DNA from: Akkermansia muciniphila
GTDB lineage: Bacteria > Verrucomicrobiota > Verrucomicrobiia > Limisphaerales > BJHT01
NCBI GenBank assembly: GCA_945861535.1
Contig: CAMAUZ010000030.1
Span: forward strand, 1 to 64,000
Reading direction: 5' to 3'
DNA length: 64,000 nt
In this document: piece after piece, positions 28,211 to 36,585 of the stretch
Layout: the number at the start of each line of letters is the position of its first letter
Position numbering within the stretch: the stretch's first letter is position 1
Made by a program: the position numbers and the translations under genes
Notes under the pieces: model-generated
The model's database searches: none
Told to the model about the DNA's origin: nothing
The model's input: the letters and a program-made list of their open reading frames with translations, nothing else

Positions 28211-29995
28211 ATGAAAACATTGCCCCTTGTCACTGCGGCGCTGGCCGTTTGCGGACTTATCACTTGGACGGGTTGTCAGCCGGATGCCCCGGCTCCCAAG
28301 CCAGCACCGGCCGACGCGCCCAAAAAAGAGACGAAGGCTGCGCCGGCGGCGGCGCCCGCTAAGCCAGCGGCCCCGGCCGCGGCGGTGCCCGTGCCCGCAG
28401 CACCAGCGGCTCTCGCTGCCGAAGCGACGAAAGTCGTGGCGGCTCCGGTCGCCGTGACCACGGGCGTCGCGTCGGTGGCGCAGAACGGCGGCGGAGACTG
28501 GCCGCAGTGGGGAGGCAACGATCCGGGCCGCAACATGTTTTCTCCGGCGAAAGGTTTGCCGGACCGCTTCGAGCCGGGCAAGCGCAAGGCGGGCACAGAC
28601 GATTTTGACATCGCGACCGCCAAGAACGTGAAGTGGGCGGCGAAGCTCGGATCGCAAAGCTACGGCAACGCGACCATCGCGGGTGGACGGGTTTTTGTCG
28701 GGACGAACAACGATTCGCCGCGCGATCCGCAACATCAGGGCGACCGCAGCGTGTTGATGTGTTTCGACGAGAAGACGGGCGATTTTCTCTGGCAACTGGT
28801 GGTTCCCAAGTTGGCCTCGGGCAAGGTCAACGATTGGGAGGGCCTCGGCTTGCTGGCCGCCCCGACAGTCGAGGGCGACCGCGTCTATGTGGTGACGAGC
28901 CGCTGCGAAGTGCTGTGCCTGACGGTGAACGGGCTGGCGAAGGAGAACGTGGGGACGTTCACCGACGAGGCCGGTTACGTCGCGGGTCCGGGCAAGCCCA
29001 AGGCCAAGGTCGGCCCGAAGGACGCGGACATCGTGTGGCGTTACGACATGATGGATGAACTCGGCGTCTTCCCGCACAACGCCTCGAACTGCTCGGTGCT
29101 GATCGTGGGTGGCACGCTGTATGTCTGTACCTCCAACGGGCAGGACTGGACACACTCGAACATTCCCTCGCCGCTCTCGCCCAGTCTCGTCGCGCTCGAC
29201 AAAAAGACCGGCGCGCTGGTGGGCGAAGACGATGCCAAGATCGGCCCGCGCATTTTCCACGGGCAGTGGAGTTCGCCCTCGACCGGCAAGGTCAACGGCA
29301 AGGACCTCGTGTTCTTCGGCGGGGGCGACGGCCTTTGCTACGCGTTCGATTCCACACCGGTGAAGGAAGGGGACAGCAGCTTTCTCAAGAAGACTTGGTG
29401 GTTCGACTGCAATCCGCCCGAGTACAAGTTGAAGGACGGCAAGCCGATCAAATACCCGGCCGCCGATGGCCCCAGCGAAATCAACTCGACGCCGGTGTTT
29501 TACAAGAACCGCGTTTATGTCGCCACGGGTCAGGACCCGGAGCACGGCGAAGGCATCGGGATGCTGGTCTGCATTGATGCGACCAAGACGGGCGACATCA
29601 CCAAGACCGGCGCGCTCTGGAAGTACGACAAGATTCACCGCAGCATCTCGACGGTGTCGATTGATCCCGAGTCGGGGTTGCTGTTTATCGGCGACTTCTC
29701 CGGGTTCGTGCATTGCCTGGATGCGGAGACGGGCAAGGTCTATTGGGTTCACGACATGAAGGCGCACATGTGGGGCAGCACACTGGTCGCGGACGGCAAG
29801 GTGTACGTCGGCGATGAGGACGGCGACGTTGTGGTGCTGGCAGTCTCGAAGGAGAAGAAAATCCTGAGCGAGGTCAATCTCGGCGCGCCGGTGTACTCGA
29901 CGCCGGTGGTGGCGAATGGCGTGATCTACATCGCGAGCAATCATCACTTGTTTGCGTTCCACGACTCGGCGAAGGCAAAGGCCGTTAAGCCCTAG
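28211..29995 (+). CDS. PQQ-type beta-propeller lipoprotein
   Basis: 594 aa. Lipoprotein signal with lipobox ITWTGC (Cys about 22), an Ala/Pro/Lys-rich linker to about residue 95, then a propeller beginning DWPQWGGNDPGRNM, a typical opening of outer-membrane-type PQQ propellers. Blades: LMCFDEKTGDFLWQL, DADIV-type strand, LVALDKKTGALVGE, MLVCIDATKTGD, FVHCLDAETGKVYWVHD and VVVLAVSKEKKIL. Follows the preceding propeller gene by 86 bp on the same strand, and the pair probably works together in the envelope. Exact role unknown. Confidence 0.8.
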   Translation: MKTLPLVTAALAVCGLITWTGCQPDAPAPKPAPADAPKKETKAAPAAAPAKPAAPAAAVPVPAAPAALAAEATKVVAAPVAVTTGVASVAQNGGGDWPQWGGNDPGRNMFSPAKGLPDRFEPGKRKAGTDDFDIATAKNVKWAAKLGSQSYGNATIAGGRVFVGTNNDSPRDPQHQGDRSVLMCFDEKTGDFLWQLVVPKLASGKVNDWEGLGLLAAPTVEGDRVYVVTSRCEVLCLTVNGLAKENVGTFTDEAGYVAGPGKPKAKVGPKDADIVWRYDMMDELGVFPHNASNCSVLIVGGTLYVCTSNGQDWTHSNIPSPLSPSLVALDKKTGALVGEDDAKIGPRIFHGQWSSPSTGKVNGKDLVFFGGGDGLCYAFDSTPVKEGDSSFLKKTWWFDCNPPEYKLKDGKPIKYPAADGPSEINSTPVFYKNRVYVATGQDPEHGEGIGMLVCIDATKTGDITKTGALWKYDKIHRSISTVSIDPESGLLFIGDFSGFVHCLDAETGKVYWVHDMKAHMWGSTLVADGKVYVGDEDGDVVVLAVSKEKKILSEVNLGAPVYSTPVVANGVIYIASNHHLFAFHDSAKAKAVKP

Positions 29996-30025
29996 GCGAA
30001 ACGACCGGCGACTCCTGTTCATCCC

Positions 30026-30397
30026 GTGCCCGCAGCCCGCAAGCTTCCCCAGCTCTGGCATCCCGACGTGCCCGGTCCCTTGTGGAACGGCACCCGGCGG
30101 GTGGCGCGACGGCAGATCGAGGCGTACTGCCGGGTGGTCGCGCGGGAGTTCAAACCGGAGAAGATCATCCTGTTTGGGTCGTATGCGGACGGGCGGGCGA
30201 CGAAGGATTCCGACGTGGACTTGGTCGTGGTCATGCCGCATCGGGGCCGGGATATCGAGCAGATGTGCGAAATCCGTAAGCGCGTTCGCACTCCGTTCCC
30301 GATGGACATGCTGGTCTGGACGCCGAAGCGTGCTCAGCGGACCGACTTTTTCACCCGCGACGTACTTACCCAAGGCGAGGTCATGTATGAATGCTAA
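30026..30397 (+). CDS. MNT-type nucleotidyltransferase (antitoxin of an MNT/HEPN pair)
   Basis: 123 aa. Minimal nucleotidyltransferase fold: KIILFGSYADGRATKDSDVD shows the GS-x(10)-D-x-D motif, with a third acidic residue likely at MDMLVW (about 92-97). In MNT/HEPN systems this enzyme can AMPylate the HEPN partner on a Tyr near its active site and so disarm it. Residues 15-40 form an N-terminal helical extension. The end of the gene overlaps the HEPN start by 11 bp. Confidence 0.85.
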   Translation: MPAARKLPQLWHPDVPGPLWNGTRRVARRQIEAYCRVVAREFKPEKIILFGSYADGRATKDSDVDLVVVMPHRGRDIEQMCEIRKRVRTPFPMDMLVWTPKRAQRTDFFTRDVLTQGEVMYEC

Positions 30398-30779
30398 CTC
30401 GCTGAAATGGGTGCAGTCCGCCGAAGAGGAATACCAAGCCGCCGTATTTCTAATGAAGCAGCGCGGGCGTACAGCCCCCTTGAACTCCATTTGCTTCCAT
30501 AGCCGGCAGTGCTTGGAGTGGTATCTGAAAGGTCGGTTGGAGGATGCCGGTCTCCCGGTCCCCAAGACTGACAATCTGGTCGTGCTGCTCAACCGGGTGC
30601 TTTCTTTGGAACCGCTGTGGGCTTCCTTTCAGTCCTCCGTGGCCACCGTGAAAGATTACACTGTGGAGTTCCTTTATCCCGGACACCTAGCGACTCGGAA
30701 GCAGGCGGACGAGGCGCTGAAGATCTGCAATTCCATGCGCAAAGAAATCCGCCTCGCGCTCGGTCTGTCCGCAAAATAA
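30387..30779 (+). CDS. HEPN domain protein (toxin of an MNT/HEPN pair)
   Basis: 130 aa from ATG 30387. The helical HEPN fold is recognised from LKWVQSAEEEYQAAVFLMKQ, the central HSRQCLEWYLKGRLEDAG (about 30-47) and YPGHLATRKQADEALKICNS near the end. The usual R-x(4-6)-H ribonuclease motif is not clear: H-S-R precedes the helix, but no His follows the Arg at the expected spacing. It may instead belong to the HEPN class that lacks RNase activity. It overlaps the nucleotidyltransferase, so the two are co-translated. Confidence 0.8.
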   Translation: MNANSLKWVQSAEEEYQAAVFLMKQRGRTAPLNSICFHSRQCLEWYLKGRLEDAGLPVPKTDNLVVLLNRVLSLEPLWASFQSSVATVKDYTVEFLYPGHLATRKQADEALKICNSMRKEIRLALGLSAK

Positions 30780-30812
30780 TTTTCCACCAATTCAACCCAG
30801 CCAACTCAACCT

Positions 30813-31895
30813 ATGCCCATCCCCACTGTCTCCCCTGAACTCGTCGCCAAGGCCAAGGCCGAACTCGACGCCCACCTGCGCGAAATCATCCAGTGGCACT
30901 TCAGCCCCGAGACCGGCTGCGCTTACTGGCTGGCTTGGGCGGCGAAAAATTTCGATCCGCGCAAGGAGATTACGAAGATCGAGGACATGCTGAAGTTCCC
31001 GCACTTCGCCGACGAATCCCTGCGCGACGAGCAGCCGGACGTGTGGGTGCCCGCGCAGTTCAAGGGCAAGCCCTACAATATTTTCGAGACCGGCGGCACC
31101 ACAGGTATGCCCAAGCAGCGCATCGGCTGGAACGACTACAAGGTCGATTACTCCGAGTTCAGCGAGAAAATCTCCGACGCACATTTTCCGCGTGGCGGCG
31201 CGTGGCTGATGATGGGACCGACCGGCCCGCGCCGGCTGCGGCTCGCCATCGAGCACCTCGCCAATGTGCGCGGCAGCTCGTGCTACTTCATCGACCTTGA
31301 CCCGCGCTTCGTGAAGAAGCTGCTGTCGAACAAGCAGTTTGAAGTGGCCAAGCAATACATGGCGCACGTCGTGGATCAGGCCACGCTCATCCTCAAGCAT
31401 CGCAAGGTCAGCGGCCTCTTCACCACGCCCAAGCTGCTCGAAGCCATCGCCGAAAAAGTGAACCTCTGGGACGCCGGCATCCGCGGCGTGTTCTGCGGCG
31501 GCACCTCGATGAAGCCGCAGGAAGTGCGCTTCATCGTCGAGGAACTGTTGGAAAATCGCATCGGCTTCTATCCCACCTACGGCAACACGCTCATGGGCCT
31601 GGCCGCCAGCGTGCCGCTCCAGCCCGAGGACAACTTCAGCGTGACTTACTACGCGCCCCAGCCGCGCGCCGTGCTCCGCGTCGTGAACCCGAACAAGACC
31701 GACGAGACCGTGGCCTACGACACTTGGGGCCGCGTCGAGCTGACCACGCTCACGAAGGAATTTTTCTGCCCCCGGTTCCTTGAGCGCGACGAAGTAATCC
31801 GCCGCGCCCCGCGCCCGCCGTATGCGTGGGACGGCGTCGGCGACGTGCGGCCGTTTGGGGCGATGGAGAAGAATATTGTCGAGGGCGTGTATTGA
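30813..31895 (+). CDS. PaaK-like adenylate-forming enzyme
   Basis: 360 aa, shorter than phenylacetate-CoA ligase (about 430). The phosphate-binding motif FETGGTTGMPKQ lies at about 90-101, then GFYPTYGNTLMGLA (the A5-like motif) and YAWDGVGDVRPFG near the C-terminus (the A7-like motif). The mobile C-terminal domain looks reduced. Such proteins activate a carboxylate as acyl-AMP, and some (LuxE type) pass the acyl group to a reductase. Genes for an aldehyde dehydrogenase and an Fe-type alcohol dehydrogenase follow on the same strand, suggesting acid-to-aldehyde-to-alcohol or the reverse. Substrate unknown. Confidence 0.8.
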   Translation: MPIPTVSPELVAKAKAELDAHLREIIQWHFSPETGCAYWLAWAAKNFDPRKEITKIEDMLKFPHFADESLRDEQPDVWVPAQFKGKPYNIFETGGTTGMPKQRIGWNDYKVDYSEFSEKISDAHFPRGGAWLMMGPTGPRRLRLAIEHLANVRGSSCYFIDLDPRFVKKLLSNKQFEVAKQYMAHVVDQATLILKHRKVSGLFTTPKLLEAIAEKVNLWDAGIRGVFCGGTSMKPQEVRFIVEELLENRIGFYPTYGNTLMGLAASVPLQPEDNFSVTYYAPQPRAVLRVVNPNKTDETVAYDTWGRVELTTLTKEFFCPRFLERDEVIRRAPRPPYAWDGVGDVRPFGAMEKNIVEGVY

Positions 31896-31963
31896 AATAC
31901 TGCGGATGAGCCGGTGGGAAATTCCCACTTGCCCACTATTTTGAACGTGCATACTTTCCTGGC

Positions 31964-32263
31964 ATGATTACCGGAGTCATCAAGAACCAGCAGTTTGAAA
32001 TTGTGGCGCAAGGGCTGGCGCCGGACAGCAAGAAACGCCTCTCGCTCTCCAAGGCGCTCGCGAAAGCTGGCGTCACTTTCAACATCTACGTCAACAAGCT
32101 CGGCCAGATTGTGCTCGATCCGCAGAAGAACGTCCCGGCGCACGAGGCGTGGGTCTTTGAGGACAAGCAGGCGCTCGCCTCGGTCAAGCGCGGACTCAAG
32201 CAGGCCGCCGGTGCCAAGAGCGCGTATCTCGGTTCGTTCGCCAAGCACGCCGCCGATGAGTGA
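31964..32263 (+). CDS. AbrB-like antitoxin candidate
   Basis: 99 aa. The N-terminal half (MITGVIKNQQFEIV, KKRLSLSKAL, VTFNIYVNKLGQIVLDPQ) has the alternating strands and LGQIVLDP turn of swapped-hairpin AbrB-type proteins. The C-terminal half (EAWVFEDKQALASVKRGLKQ) is helical and basic, suited to wrap a toxin. It overlaps the downstream toxin-like gene by one base (TGATG). The pair was inserted between the PaaK-like and aldehyde dehydrogenase genes. Identification as an antitoxin rests mostly on context. Confidence 0.65.
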   Translation: MITGVIKNQQFEIVAQGLAPDSKKRLSLSKALAKAGVTFNIYVNKLGQIVLDPQKNVPAHEAWVFEDKQALASVKRGLKQAAGAKSAYLGSFAKHAADE

Positions 32264-32580
32264 TGAACCGGAAGCTGCTGTTCACGCCCGAGGCCCGCGC
32301 CACGATCGAGCGTCTGCGGGCGAATCCCGCCAAGGCCGGTTTGGCCCGGCAGCTTTTGAAAACGCTGGGGCTGCTGGAAACCAATCTCCGCCATCCCTCG
32401 CTCCACACGCACCCCTACGACAGCATCAGCGGGCCGGATGGCGAAAAAGTTTTCGAGGCGTACGCGCAAAACAATACTCCCGGTGCCTACCGAGTTTTCT
32501 TTTTTTACGGTCCCGACGAGGTCGAGAAGGGCAATCGGGTTCCGGTGCTGACTGTCTTCGCCATTGTGCCGCATCCTTAA
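32263..32580 (+). CDS. RelE/ParE-like toxin candidate
   Basis: 105 aa from ATG 32263 (a GTG one codon upstream is possible). The pattern fits RelE/ParE superfamily proteins: LLFTPEARATIERLRANPAK at the start, LKTLGLLETNLRHPSLHTHP in the centre, and the strands VFEAYAQNN, YRVFFFYGPD and VLTVFAIVPHP. The His near the C-terminus (IVPHP) is where such toxins often keep a catalytic residue. It would inhibit translation or gyrase when unpaired. Translationally coupled to the upstream gene. Confidence 0.7.
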   Translation: MNRKLLFTPEARATIERLRANPAKAGLARQLLKTLGLLETNLRHPSLHTHPYDSISGPDGEKVFEAYAQNNTPGAYRVFFFYGPDEVEKGNRVPVLTVFAIVPHP

Positions 32581-32589
32581 CCAGCGATT

Positions 32590-32835
32590 ATGAACGAAGA
32601 AACCGCTGCGCGAATAGTTCAATTGCTGGAGGGCACAGATCCAAAGTTTGACCGCCTCGATGAAAACGAGGGGCTGCTGCAAGCAATTAAGATGGATGTC
32701 AGCGGCTTTGAACACGAAGGAAAGCAATATCCCGGCTCAGGTGGAGAAATTATTAGTGCTACCAAATCAATGAAGTCGGAGTTGGTATCCATTGAGATGA
32801 CTTTGAACTCTATTGAAACAAATACTTCGAGTTAA
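32590..32835 (+). CDS. Hypothetical protein, 81 aa
   Basis: A small acidic protein (MNEETAARIVQLLEGTDPKF then NEGLLQAIKMDV) with visibly lower GC than its neighbours. No motif recognised. It follows the toxin candidate by 9 bp and precedes the aldehyde dehydrogenase gene by 9 bp, so it probably arrived with the toxin-antitoxin pair. The lower GC supports recent acquisition. Confidence 0.5.
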   Translation: MNEETAARIVQLLEGTDPKFDRLDENEGLLQAIKMDVSGFEHEGKQYPGSGGEIISATKSMKSELVSIEMTLNSIETNTSS

Positions 32836-32844
32836 CTAGATTAC

Positions 32845-34281
32845 ATGACCACCATCCCCCATCTCCCCGCCCTCCGCCTTGGCCGCAACTATGAGTCGCT
32901 CGACAAGGTCGAGGTGAAAGACCACCGCACCGGCGAGGTCAAGGCGCTCGTGTCGCAGGTCAATGGCGGCATCGTGAAACGCGACATGGCCAAGCTCGGC
33001 CAGGCGCGGGCGGCGTTGAAGAAATTCACCGTGAACCAGTTGATCGACCTGAGCGCGAAGGCGGGCGACTTGTTTCTCAACGGCACGCTGCCCTTCGGCG
33101 ACCAGGGCCACACGCAGTCCACGCAGCAGTACATCGAGACGCTCAGCGGCACCTCGGGCCTGCCGCACATCATGGTGAAGCGCAACATGGCGAAGATTCA
33201 CTACGCGCTCACGCATTTGTCCGAGGTGCTGAACGGCCTGTCGCGCGGGCTGGACATGGGGATCATCGACCGCGGGTTCGGCGAGCAGTTCGGGACGAAG
33301 CTGAGCTTCTTCCCGACGTGCCAGGCGCTCGGCTTGGTGATGCCGAGCAATTCGCCGGCGGTGAATTCGCTGTGGCTCCCAGCCATCGCGCTCAAGACGC
33401 CGGTGGTCATCAAGCCCGGCAAAGAGGAGCCGTGGACGCCGTATCGGCTGATCCAGGCCTTCATCGCGGCGGGCGTGCCGGCGGAGGCCTTCGGGTTTTA
33501 TCCGACCGATCACGACGGCGCGGCGACGATCCTCAATTCCTGCGGGCGCGCGCTGATCTTCGGCGACAAGAACACGATGGCGCAGTACGCGAACAACCCG
33601 GCCATCCAGCTTCATGGCCCCGGCTGGAGCAAGTTCGTCATCGGCGACGATTGCATTGAGAACTGGCGCGACTACCTCGACGTCATCGCCGGCGCGATCA
33701 GCGACAATGGCGGGCGCTCGTGCATCAACGCCTCGGCGGTCGTGGTGCCGAAGTATGCGGCGGAAATCGCCGACGCGCTGGCGCAGAAACTCGGGCCGGT
33801 CGCGCCGACGCGGCCGGACGACGAGAACGCCCGGCTCTCCGGCTTCGCGAATGTGAAGATGGCGGACTTCATCGACGCGCAAATCGAGGAAGGGCTGAAA
33901 ACGCCGGGCGCGACGGACGCGACGGCCAAGTATCGCAACGGCCCGCGCAAGGTGGTGTTCGAGGGTGGCACCTACATGCGGCCGACCATCGTGCTGTGCG
34001 ACAGCTTCGCGCATCCGCTGGCGAACAAGGAGTTCCTCTGTCCCTACGCCAGCGTGGTGACGTGTCCGCAGAATGAGATGCTGCAAAAGATCGGCTACAC
34101 GCTGGCGTGCTCGGCGATCACCAAGGCCCCAGCGTTCATCGAGCAACTCGAGGCGTTCCCGGAAATCGACCGGCTGAACATCGGCCCGGTGTCCACGATG
34201 AAGATTTCGTGGGACCAGCCGCACGAAGGCAACATGTTCGAGTTCCTCTGGAAGCGCCGCAGCATCGAGCGCGCGTGGTAA
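32845..34281 (+). CDS. Aldehyde dehydrogenase family protein
   Basis: 478 aa. Rossmann region LGLVMPSNSPAVNSLWLPAI and VVIKPGKEEPWTPYRL (about 161-202). The catalytic Cys293 is in NGGRSCINASAVVVP. C-terminal motifs include ALANKEFLCPYASVV-like sequence and IGPVSTMKISWDQPHEGNMFEFLW. The usual general-base Glu (E-L-G-G) is not obvious near residues 255-262 (LHGPGWSK), as in acylating (CoA- or acyl-accepting) aldehyde dehydrogenases. That fits a role next to the PaaK-like acyl-activating gene and the Fe-alcohol dehydrogenase, interconverting acyl donor and aldehyde. Direction and substrate are inference. Confidence 0.85.
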   Translation: MTTIPHLPALRLGRNYESLDKVEVKDHRTGEVKALVSQVNGGIVKRDMAKLGQARAALKKFTVNQLIDLSAKAGDLFLNGTLPFGDQGHTQSTQQYIETLSGTSGLPHIMVKRNMAKIHYALTHLSEVLNGLSRGLDMGIIDRGFGEQFGTKLSFFPTCQALGLVMPSNSPAVNSLWLPAIALKTPVVIKPGKEEPWTPYRLIQAFIAAGVPAEAFGFYPTDHDGAATILNSCGRALIFGDKNTMAQYANNPAIQLHGPGWSKFVIGDDCIENWRDYLDVIAGAISDNGGRSCINASAVVVPKYAAEIADALAQKLGPVAPTRPDDENARLSGFANVKMADFIDAQIEEGLKTPGATDATAKYRNGPRKVVFEGGTYMRPTIVLCDSFAHPLANKEFLCPYASVVTCPQNEMLQKIGYTLACSAITKAPAFIEQLEAFPEIDRLNIGPVSTMKISWDQPHEGNMFEFLWKRRSIERAW

Positions 34282-34331
34282 ACCTCTGAAGTTCCTGAAC
34301 CGCTTCGGCATTAACTCCGTCCATACGCGCC

Positions 34332-35555
34332 ATGTCCGACGCCCCCGTTCATTACGAAAAGCTGCCGCTGGTGGCTTTCGACAGCCAGACGCGCACCCGC
34401 CTCGTGTTTGGCAATAACACCGTCGAGCGCGTGGGCGCGCTGGCGCGGGAGCTGGGCGGCACGCGCGTGCTGGTGGTGACGGACAAGGGGATCGCGCTGG
34501 CGGGGCACGCCGGGCGCGTCGAGCATTCGCTGCAAAAGGCCGGCCTGGGCGTGGTCCTGTTCGACGCGGTGCGGGAGAATCCGACGACGCTGGATGTGGA
34601 CCGCTGCCTTGCAGTCGCGCGCGAGGCGGGCGCGGATTTGATCGTGGGCGTCGGCGGCGGCAGCTCGATGGACACGGCCAAGGGCGCAAATTTTCTCCTG
34701 ACCAATGGCGGCCGGATGCAGGACTACTGGGGCGTCGGCAAGGCGACGAAGCCGATGCTGCCGTTGATCGCCATCCCGACCACGACGGGCACGGGCAGCG
34801 AGTGCCAGTCGTTCGCGCTGATCGCGGATGAAAAGACGCATCAGAAGATGGCGTGCGGCGATCCCAAGGCGGCGGCGCGCGTGGCGATTCTGGACCCGAC
34901 GCTCACGGTCTCGCAGCCGCCGCGCGTGACGGCCTGCACGGGCATCGACGCCATCACGCACGCGGTCGAGACGACGGTGACGCGGAAACGGAACGCGATT
35001 TCGGTGATGTATTCGCACGAGGCCTTCAAGCTGCTGGTGCCCGCGCTGCCGCTGGCCTTGCGCGAGCCGCTGGACCTCGATGCCCGCGGGCGGATGCTGC
35101 TGGGCGCGGCGCTGGCGGGCATGGCGATTGAGAACTCGATGCTCGGCGCGGCGCACTCGGCGGCCAATCCGCTGACGGCGCACTGCGGCATCGTGCATGG
35201 GCAGGCGGTCGGGATCATGCTGCCGGCGGTGGTGCGGTTCAACGCGCGGGACGGCTTCGCGCGACGGGCCTACGCGGAGCTGGCGTCGGCGGGCGAGCTG
35301 GCGCATGTGCGCGACGGTTTGGACGAGGCGGTGGGGGCGCTGCTGGCGCGGTTGGAATCGCTTCTGAACGTGGCGCAAATGCCGCGCTCGCTGGCGGACT
35401 GCGGCGTGAAGCCGGCCTTGGTGGAGACCCTCGCGACGGAAGCGGCGAAACAGTGGACCGCGACGTTCAATCCGCGCGCGGTGGCGGTGGAGGATTTTGT
35501 GAATCTTTACCAGCAGGCTTTCGAGCGGCGGGGTGATGGGGATGGTGAGACCTGA
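34332..35555 (+). CDS. Iron-containing alcohol dehydrogenase
   Basis: 407 aa. Family III dehydrogenase: VGVGGGSSMDTAKGANFLL (NAD(P)-binding), PLIAIPTTTGTGSECQSFA, and the metal-ligand region GIDAITHAVETTV with NSMLGAAHSAANPLTAHCGI and VHGQAVGIML, which supplies the Asp and three His ligands. Reduces aldehydes to alcohols or the reverse with NAD(P)H. Lies 50 bp after the aldehyde dehydrogenase gene and is likely co-transcribed. A GTTAGGC box 8 bp after its stop marks the left edge of the cassette-like region described at 35854. Confidence 0.9.
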   Translation: MSDAPVHYEKLPLVAFDSQTRTRLVFGNNTVERVGALARELGGTRVLVVTDKGIALAGHAGRVEHSLQKAGLGVVLFDAVRENPTTLDVDRCLAVAREAGADLIVGVGGGSSMDTAKGANFLLTNGGRMQDYWGVGKATKPMLPLIAIPTTTGTGSECQSFALIADEKTHQKMACGDPKAAARVAILDPTLTVSQPPRVTACTGIDAITHAVETTVTRKRNAISVMYSHEAFKLLVPALPLALREPLDLDARGRMLLGAALAGMAIENSMLGAAHSAANPLTAHCGIVHGQAVGIMLPAVVRFNARDGFARRAYAELASAGELAHVRDGLDEAVGALLARLESLLNVAQMPRSLADCGVKPALVETLATEAAKQWTATFNPRAVAVEDFVNLYQQAFERRGDGDGET

Positions 35556-35580
35556 GTGGGATGTTAGGCGTCTTACGCGT

Positions 35581-35859
35581 ATGGGTTCATGGATACCATG
35601 TCTTTGCGGCAGCCTCGTTCACGCCAACCTTTATTGTGGCGCTGGCGTGTTTCGCCTCATTCGTGACGACGAGTGGGACGCCGTTGCCAACACGGATGCG
35701 ACACCCGAGCGTGAGGATTACTCCAGATTATTTCGCGATAGTCGGGAGGTGTTCCGCTGTTCCAATTGTTCCCGACTCATCGTTTATTGGGATCGCCAAG
35801 GAGGACTACCGACATATTATCGAGTGGAGACACCACCAAATGAAAAGCCAGACGCCTAA
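35581..35859 (+). CDS. Cys-rich small protein in a cassette-like unit
   Basis: 92 aa from ATG 35581 (MGSWIPCLCGSLVHANLYCG). Two CxC/CxxC pairs (PCLCG and RCSNCSRLIVYWD) suggest a small zinc ribbon. Similar short proteins occur as orphan genes in many soil bacteria; function unknown. The stop TAA (35857-35859) lies inside the GCCTAAC box of an attC-like site, as is usual for integron cassette genes. The segment is lower in GC than the neighbouring dehydrogenase. Confidence 0.65.
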   Translation: MGSWIPCLCGSLVHANLYCGAGVFRLIRDDEWDAVANTDATPEREDYSRLFRDSREVFRCSNCSRLIVYWDRQGGLPTYYRVETPPNEKPDA

Positions 35860-35943
35860 CCATGCACTCCTAACCCGGCGGGAGCGTCGAGGTTGCAATC
35901 GTGGCGTCCCGTGCGCCGGGTCGCTGAGCTTGGGTCGTTAGGT
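35854..35943 (+). other. attC-like recombination site 1 (integron cassette)
   Basis: Begins with GCCTAAC (fits RYYYAAC), ends with GTTAGGT (fits GTTRRRY), 90 bp in all. The inner arms ACCCGGCG (35873-35880) and CGCCGGGT (35914-35921) are exactly complementary, so the bottom strand can fold into the hairpin that IntI-type integrases use. The outer boxes also pair. The spacing of the inner arms from the ends (12 and 15 bases) is longer than in classical sites, so the match is good but not perfect. Confidence 0.65.
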
Positions 35944-35958
35944 GACTCGCGCCACACT

Positions 35959-36585
35959 ATGCGACTGATTCTCGTAAATAGAGGAAGGGAGTTCAGCGAT
36001 GTCCTTCGCTGGCAGTTCCGCTCGCATCCAGAGGTTCAGGTTGTCTGTGGCCGATTCGAGGATTTGCCATCGTTTGATTGTGTCGTCACCGCAGGCAATT
36101 CATTCGGGTTGATGGATGCAGGCATGGACTTGGCGGTCGTTCGTTTCTTCGGACTTCATGTCATGGAGCGCGTCCAAGGACAAATTCTCGAGGATCATTT
36201 GGGAGAGCAACCGGTCGGCACGTGCATCATTGTTCCAACCGGCCACGCCGCGCATCCGTTCGTCGCACACGCGCCTACGATGCGTGTTCCCATGAACATC
36301 CAAGGCACAGACCACGTATATCTCGCCATGTGGGCTTCCCTTACTGCCGTCCATCGTCACAACCGTTCCGCATCACGAAAGATAGATTCTTTGGCTTGTC
36401 CGGGGCTCGGCACTGGCACAGGCGGCATGGATTTTCTTGAGGCAGCTCTCCAGTTGTGTGTGGCTTACGAGCACTATCAGCGACCACCGCAATTCATCAA
36501 TCCTTCGGTCGCACAGCAACGTCATGACAGAGTATATTACGGCGGCCGTTGGGGTTTTACGCACCCACGAACACCCGTCATCTAA
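35959..36585 (+). CDS. Macro-domain protein in a cassette-like unit
   Basis: 208 aa from ATG 35959, 15 bp after the preceding attC-like site. ADP-ribose-binding macro fold: FDCVVTAGNSFGLMDAGMDL (the usual N-A-A-N / G-G-G-V region, with A-G-N-S kept), CIIVPTGHA and LACPGLGTGTGGMDF (the G-I/L-G-T-G loop). Could remove or read ADP-ribose marks, or bind NAD-derived signals. No ART or DarT partner is adjacent. Stop TAA (36583-36585) lies inside the ATCTAAC box of the second attC-like site. Base composition is lower in GC than the core genes. Confidence 0.75.
   Translation: MRLILVNRGREFSDVLRWQFRSHPEVQVVCGRFEDLPSFDCVVTAGNSFGLMDAGMDLAVVRFFGLHVMERVQGQILEDHLGEQPVGTCIIVPTGHAAHPFVAHAPTMRVPMNIQGTDHVYLAMWASLTAVHRHNRSASRKIDSLACPGLGTGTGGMDFLEAALQLCVAYEHYQRPPQFINPSVAQQRHDRVYYGGRWGFTHPRTPVI

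Noticed and set aside
28133-30592. 819-aa frame on the minus strand
   Set aside because: Antisense to the propeller lipoprotein and the MNT/HEPN genes; composition typical of a shadow.
35959-36585. DarT/DarG toxin-antitoxin pair
   Set aside because: The macro domain is present, but the adjacent small gene has no ADP-ribosyltransferase features.
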